This document shows positions 61,127-64,000 of a stretch of DNA of 64,000 bases, piece by piece (position 1 is the first letter of the stretch; every line of letters starts with the position of its first letter). The position numbers and the translations under genes were made by a program. The stretch is from assembly GCA_009746045.1 (NCBI GenBank), contig RPFO01000580.1, positions 20,204-84,203 on the forward strand. The letters are read 5' to 3'. Origin of the DNA: Mesostigma viride. Taxonomy: Eukaryota; Streptophyta; Mesostigmatophyceae; Mesostigmatales; Mesostigmataceae. Below the pieces are notes generated by a model. The model did no database searches, was not told where the DNA came from, and worked only from the letters and a program-made list of their open reading frames with translations.

Positions 61127-61166
61127 AAATCTCTGATAGTTACTGTAAAGCGCTCGATGGAATATC

Positions 61167-62300
61167 TCAAAGATCGCGATATACCGCGAATCCGTTTAGT
61201 AGAGTCACTTTGATTTTCGACACACCGTCGATAGCTGATAAAGGCACGGCGATGGGGTTGCCAGGCAGGAAAGGACCGCTGATGGAGCCCAAGTTTCAGT
61301 ATCCTTTGCCAGGTTCTAAAAAATAGTGTCATTGTGTAGTATGTCAGCAGCATGTCTTTTGATTACGGTGTCTGTCCTGCTTTGATTAATAAAAAGAAGC
61401 GCGTTGTCGCGCCTTCCATAACATATAACATTAACGACAAACCGGAACATATCCTAGCGCGTCTCAATTAAAGTGAAGCGACGTTTCAGTCCAGCCGGTC
61501 ACGGGGTTCGCCTTAGACGATATCGTTCGTAGTCAGACGGGGCCATTGCCACTGCCGGCAGCGGGGCGTCGTCATCATTCCAAGTGCGCCGCCAACGACG
61601 CATTTCGCGACTACAGTGGCGTCGGAGCGGCGGGCGGTGGAGTCAACTTTGAAGGTGCACGGAACAAAGCCTCGACTCCATCTGGTCCTTCACGTACTCC
61701 AGCCCCTCCAACGGTGACGCCTCGCGCGACCGTGCGGACGGGGCTCGACGCCATCCCTCGACACCCGTTGAGTGAACGCCACGTTCAGCAGGTCCGTCAC
61801 GGGGTTCGCGTTGGCCGATATCAACGGTGACAACGGGACAGCGCCAACCTGAAACCGGCAGCGGGGCGTCGTACGCCTTCCGGTGACGCCGACGACCCGC
61901 TTACAACGGCCACGAGTGTCAATCGTGGGCGCTGGAGTTGTCGCGGAGCTATCGATGGACGCAACGTGGCTTCCACACACTGTCATCTCCGTATTCCCTC
62001 AGCCACCGTCACGCTGGTCGACTCCGCGGGGTCCACTTCGCCTGGAGTTTCCATATCCGCGAGGCGGACTTTCAGTCGAGCAGTGACCGGTTTTGCATTG
62101 GGCGACATACACGGTGATAAACGGGAACAGCTTCCAATTTTGGTAGGCAGCGGGCGTCGTACACGTTCAACGTGAGGCGACAACGGCCAAATTCCGCCAC
62201 GTCCTTCACATCGCGCAGGGGCCGCGACAGACACCAGTTGTTCGGGACGGCACTCAGCTTTGAACTCGCTATGTTCACGTTTACCCCATACACCCCGCCA
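61167..62300 (-). pseudogene. Degenerate gene with ~290-bp (about 97-residue) repeats
   Basis: Minus-strand frames contain a repeated segment: VPLSPLISANANPVTDLLNV (about 61770-61850), a diverged relative PNAKPVTARLKVRLADMETP (about 62050-62110), another copy near 61497-61580 on DNA level (GGGGTTCGCCTTAGACGATA, compare GGGGTTCGCGTTGGCCGATA at 61799), and a terminal FLPGNPIAVPLSAIDGVSKI ending at TGA 61167-61169. Frames are broken by many stops. Spacing of the DNA phrases is 298 and about 284 bases. It looks like a decayed repeat-domain (fibre-like) gene convergent to the capsid gene. Confidence 0.5.
61352..61471 (+). CDS. Possible 39-residue small protein
   Basis: ATG at 61352 gives MSFDYGVCPALINKKKRVVA and ends INDKPEHILARLN at TAA 61469-61471. 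Codon pattern and composition look protein-like, but it overlaps the degenerate minus-strand repeat gene region and has no known family. Low confidence. Confidence 0.3.
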   Translation: MSFDYGVCPALINKKKRVVAPSITYNINDKPEHILARLN

Positions 62301-63713
62301 CGATCCGGCTCTGTATGCGTGGGTAGACCAAACGACTCTTCGACGCCTTAGCAACACATTTTTACCACTCGCCACGACTTCGGTAGCGGGGTATGGAAGG
62401 ACAGAAGGGGACCAGCATTACTGTGCTTCACCACCAATGCGCCGACCATCGCGATACCAGCTTAAACTCTAAAGCGGCTCTCGTTCAGTAAGCAGGTTTA
62501 CAGTTTGGCTTGTACGGGCGTTCCAGAGCGACGGGTTTTTTTTTGGGGTCGTCCGCGAAAACACTAATGATTCGTCGCGCAAAATCAAACACCCGAGCGT
62601 TTACCCTCCGCGGGTCAGTAGTAGGTTGAAAGGTCTTTGTTGTCGGGTGCTCAAAGTAATTACGGACTGAGCATCTGCAACAACGCGACGATTACGAGTT
62701 TTATGCGCTTTGGGGTACGGGAGCCATCACGATCTGCACGAATGCAAGTTTTACTGACGGCCGGGCGGCACGTGATGGCAGTGTCGTGTGACCTAGGAAG
62801 CACGCCAAACGTCCATTCACCAGATTTTGATGGTAAAGAGTGGTGGGGCGTACACCAGGTACGCGCGGTACAGAATCAGGAAGGATCTGTGTTGGCGCGG
62901 ATATAGATTGGAAGCACTCGTAACTGGGGACGGAATGGACGGGAGATTCTGAATCTACAGCACGCAAGACGCGGCTGAGCTCGAACAGATCCGAAGGCTT
63001 ATCTAGTGCAGCAAATGGGGCACGCTGCCGCCATACCCCAACGTAGATAGCCGGTTGACACTATTATCTCCCGTTAAATGTATAACAAAGCATGGGACTA
63101 TCGCGTATTTCTACCGAGCATCTTAGACTCTGAGAAGGCCACAAGAGTTCGACGAAACGACTATGCGGGCCGTGGTTTGTCGTAAAGCCAGAGCTAGGAG
63201 GTCCTGTAATCGGACGAGACTGGGCGTGGAGGAGCACACGCGGCTTATCTGGCCAATGTCGAAGGCCGCGGCCAATTAAGACTAATCGGAATAGTTTCGC
63301 CGGAAATTTTACGGGTGGGGTCGCATCAACGTAAAGACGAGGTGGCGTTAGGTCTGACGAATGCTACGGAACTGAGGCGACAATCCTACATCATGATAAA
63401 CGATCAGCAGCTATTTCACAATCTCGGAGACCCATACTGTTCCGAAACGGAGGCGGCGTTTGACTATGGCGGGATGGTTCATTTGGACCCGCGGCTCGAG
63501 CGACGCTGCTACGAGTCGCCTGATGCTCCGCAGACAGCTTTCTGTCGCTCCCCGATTCGAGAAATCCGACAAGGTTTGACATCGTGTAAATGCCATCACA
63601 AGTAGACAGGATTAAACGCGTAACGACTCAGTGTAAAAGGTGCACTGTTAATCGTATTTGATTAATAATTATCTTACATGATCTTATAAAAAACGTTTCC
63701 AACATGTTCTACC
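62301..63713. other. Unresolved region, possible eroded coding sequence
   Basis: Frames at 62637-62906 and 63315-63605 are open but lack known motifs and a consistent reading register. No RNA or repeat is recognised. The region may be decayed virus or host sequence. Confidence 0.35.
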
Positions 63714-64000
63714 ATGATGCATCCTCATTGCATCGGGCCTGCAAACGGGCAGTGGCGGGCTAATCCGAGCGGCACGCGGCGGTCCGTTAACGCCGCGGAG
63801 TCGCGCGAGTTTCTTGCAACGTCGCCGGAAGCCCGATCCGTACGAGGATATTCAATTCGAATTAGACCAACTAGACGATTCACGCATCTTCTCGCTCGGC
63901 TGCTTGTGTGCGCTTGGAGACGAGCGATTCTGGACGAAATTATCAAGGGCCGTGCGAGGACTTGGTCGTTGTATCCATAATGCCGGACTTTGCGTCAACC
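63714..64000 (+). CDS. Partial gene running off the right edge
   Basis: From about 63826 a plus-strand frame reads RKPDPYEDIQFELDQLDDSR then IFSLGCLCALGDERFWTKLS and is still open at 64000. Its composition is clearly protein-like. Upstream, the frame starting at ATG 63714 is in another register, so the start is unclear. An AT-rich block with ATTATCTTACATGATCTTAT lies 40 bases upstream, like the viral promoters. No family recognised. Confidence 0.4.

Larger units (their letters stand above)
46453..62300. mobile_element. Integrated Polinton-like virus (PLV)
   Basis: The block combines a double-jelly-roll-type major capsid protein, an A32-like packaging ATPase, a tyrosine recombinase and a primase-helicase, the hallmark set of PLVs/virophage-like elements. 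Genes to the left of 54.6 kb run leftward (replication, integration, packaging), and those to the right run rightward (virion). Gene density is high, spacers are short and AT-rich, and codon use differs from the surrounding transposons. No protein-primed PolB and no cysteine protease was identified. The right limit is uncertain, because 61.2-64 kb holds eroded coding sequence. Confidence 0.85.

Overview
The window looks like a mobile-element-dense stretch of a nuclear genome from a unicellular eukaryote, probably an alga or zoosporic fungus; the exact host cannot be named from the sequence. The evidence is two kinds of non-LTR retrotransposon (APE-type and restriction-like-endonuclease type), a Ty3/gypsy element with a chromodomain, a piggyBac transposon, hAT-like and other TIR elements, and an integrated Polinton-like virus (PLV). 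Only one gene, a glutathione S-transferase (about 17.0-17.7 kb, minus strand), looks like an ordinary cellular gene.

Layout. 0.5-2.9 kb: a LINE-B reverse transcriptase fragment split by a 1,460-bp hAT-like element with an 8-bp target duplication. 2.9-16.2 kb: a repeat ('AB') carrying nested LINE insertions, among them a near-complete LINE-A (3.9-13.6 kb) with 168-bp tandem 5' monomers, ORF1, ORF2 (APE endonuclease plus RT), a 3' palindrome and a (TTAA)n tail. ORF1 is cut by a 3.4-kb insert that holds a G-rich minisatellite. 14.6-15.6 kb: an insertion with LINE 3' ends at both sides. 20.1-39.4 kb: another LINE-B copy, cut near its 3' end by a 17.6-kb Ty3/gypsy locus with 571-bp LTRs and target duplication ACTAC. 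The gypsy locus contains an ORF1-only 'half-LINE' (25.9-27.8 kb) and a piggyBac (28.15-31.87 kb), and about 1.08 kb of its pol region is duplicated on the two sides of the piggyBac. 40.2-40.9 kb: TIR/tRNA-like repeats. 41.7-46.1 kb: LINE 3' ends of the restriction-like-endonuclease type, inserted serially into each other's AT-rich tails.

From 46.4 kb to at least 61.5 kb lies the PLV. Leftward genes: a coiled-coil protein, a 1,148-aa primase-polymerase/SF2 helicase fusion, a tyrosine recombinase, an AT-hook protein, an A32-type packaging ATPase and a charged coiled-coil protein. Rightward genes: a roughly 1,080-aa beta-rich probable virion protein, a basic protein, a C2H2 finger protein, small proteins, a candidate minor capsid protein, an amphipathic peptide and a double-jelly-roll-type major capsid protein. 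The two gene blocks diverge from one compact promoter at about 54.6 kb. The set covers replication, integration, packaging and capsid formation. No B-family DNA polymerase was seen. 61.2-64 kb holds degenerate repeat coding sequence and a partial gene running off the edge.

Many coding regions, in both virus and transposons, are broken by frameshifts that sit mostly at short homopolymers. Consensus errors are therefore a serious alternative to true decay. All functional calls rest on motif reading by eye, with no database search.
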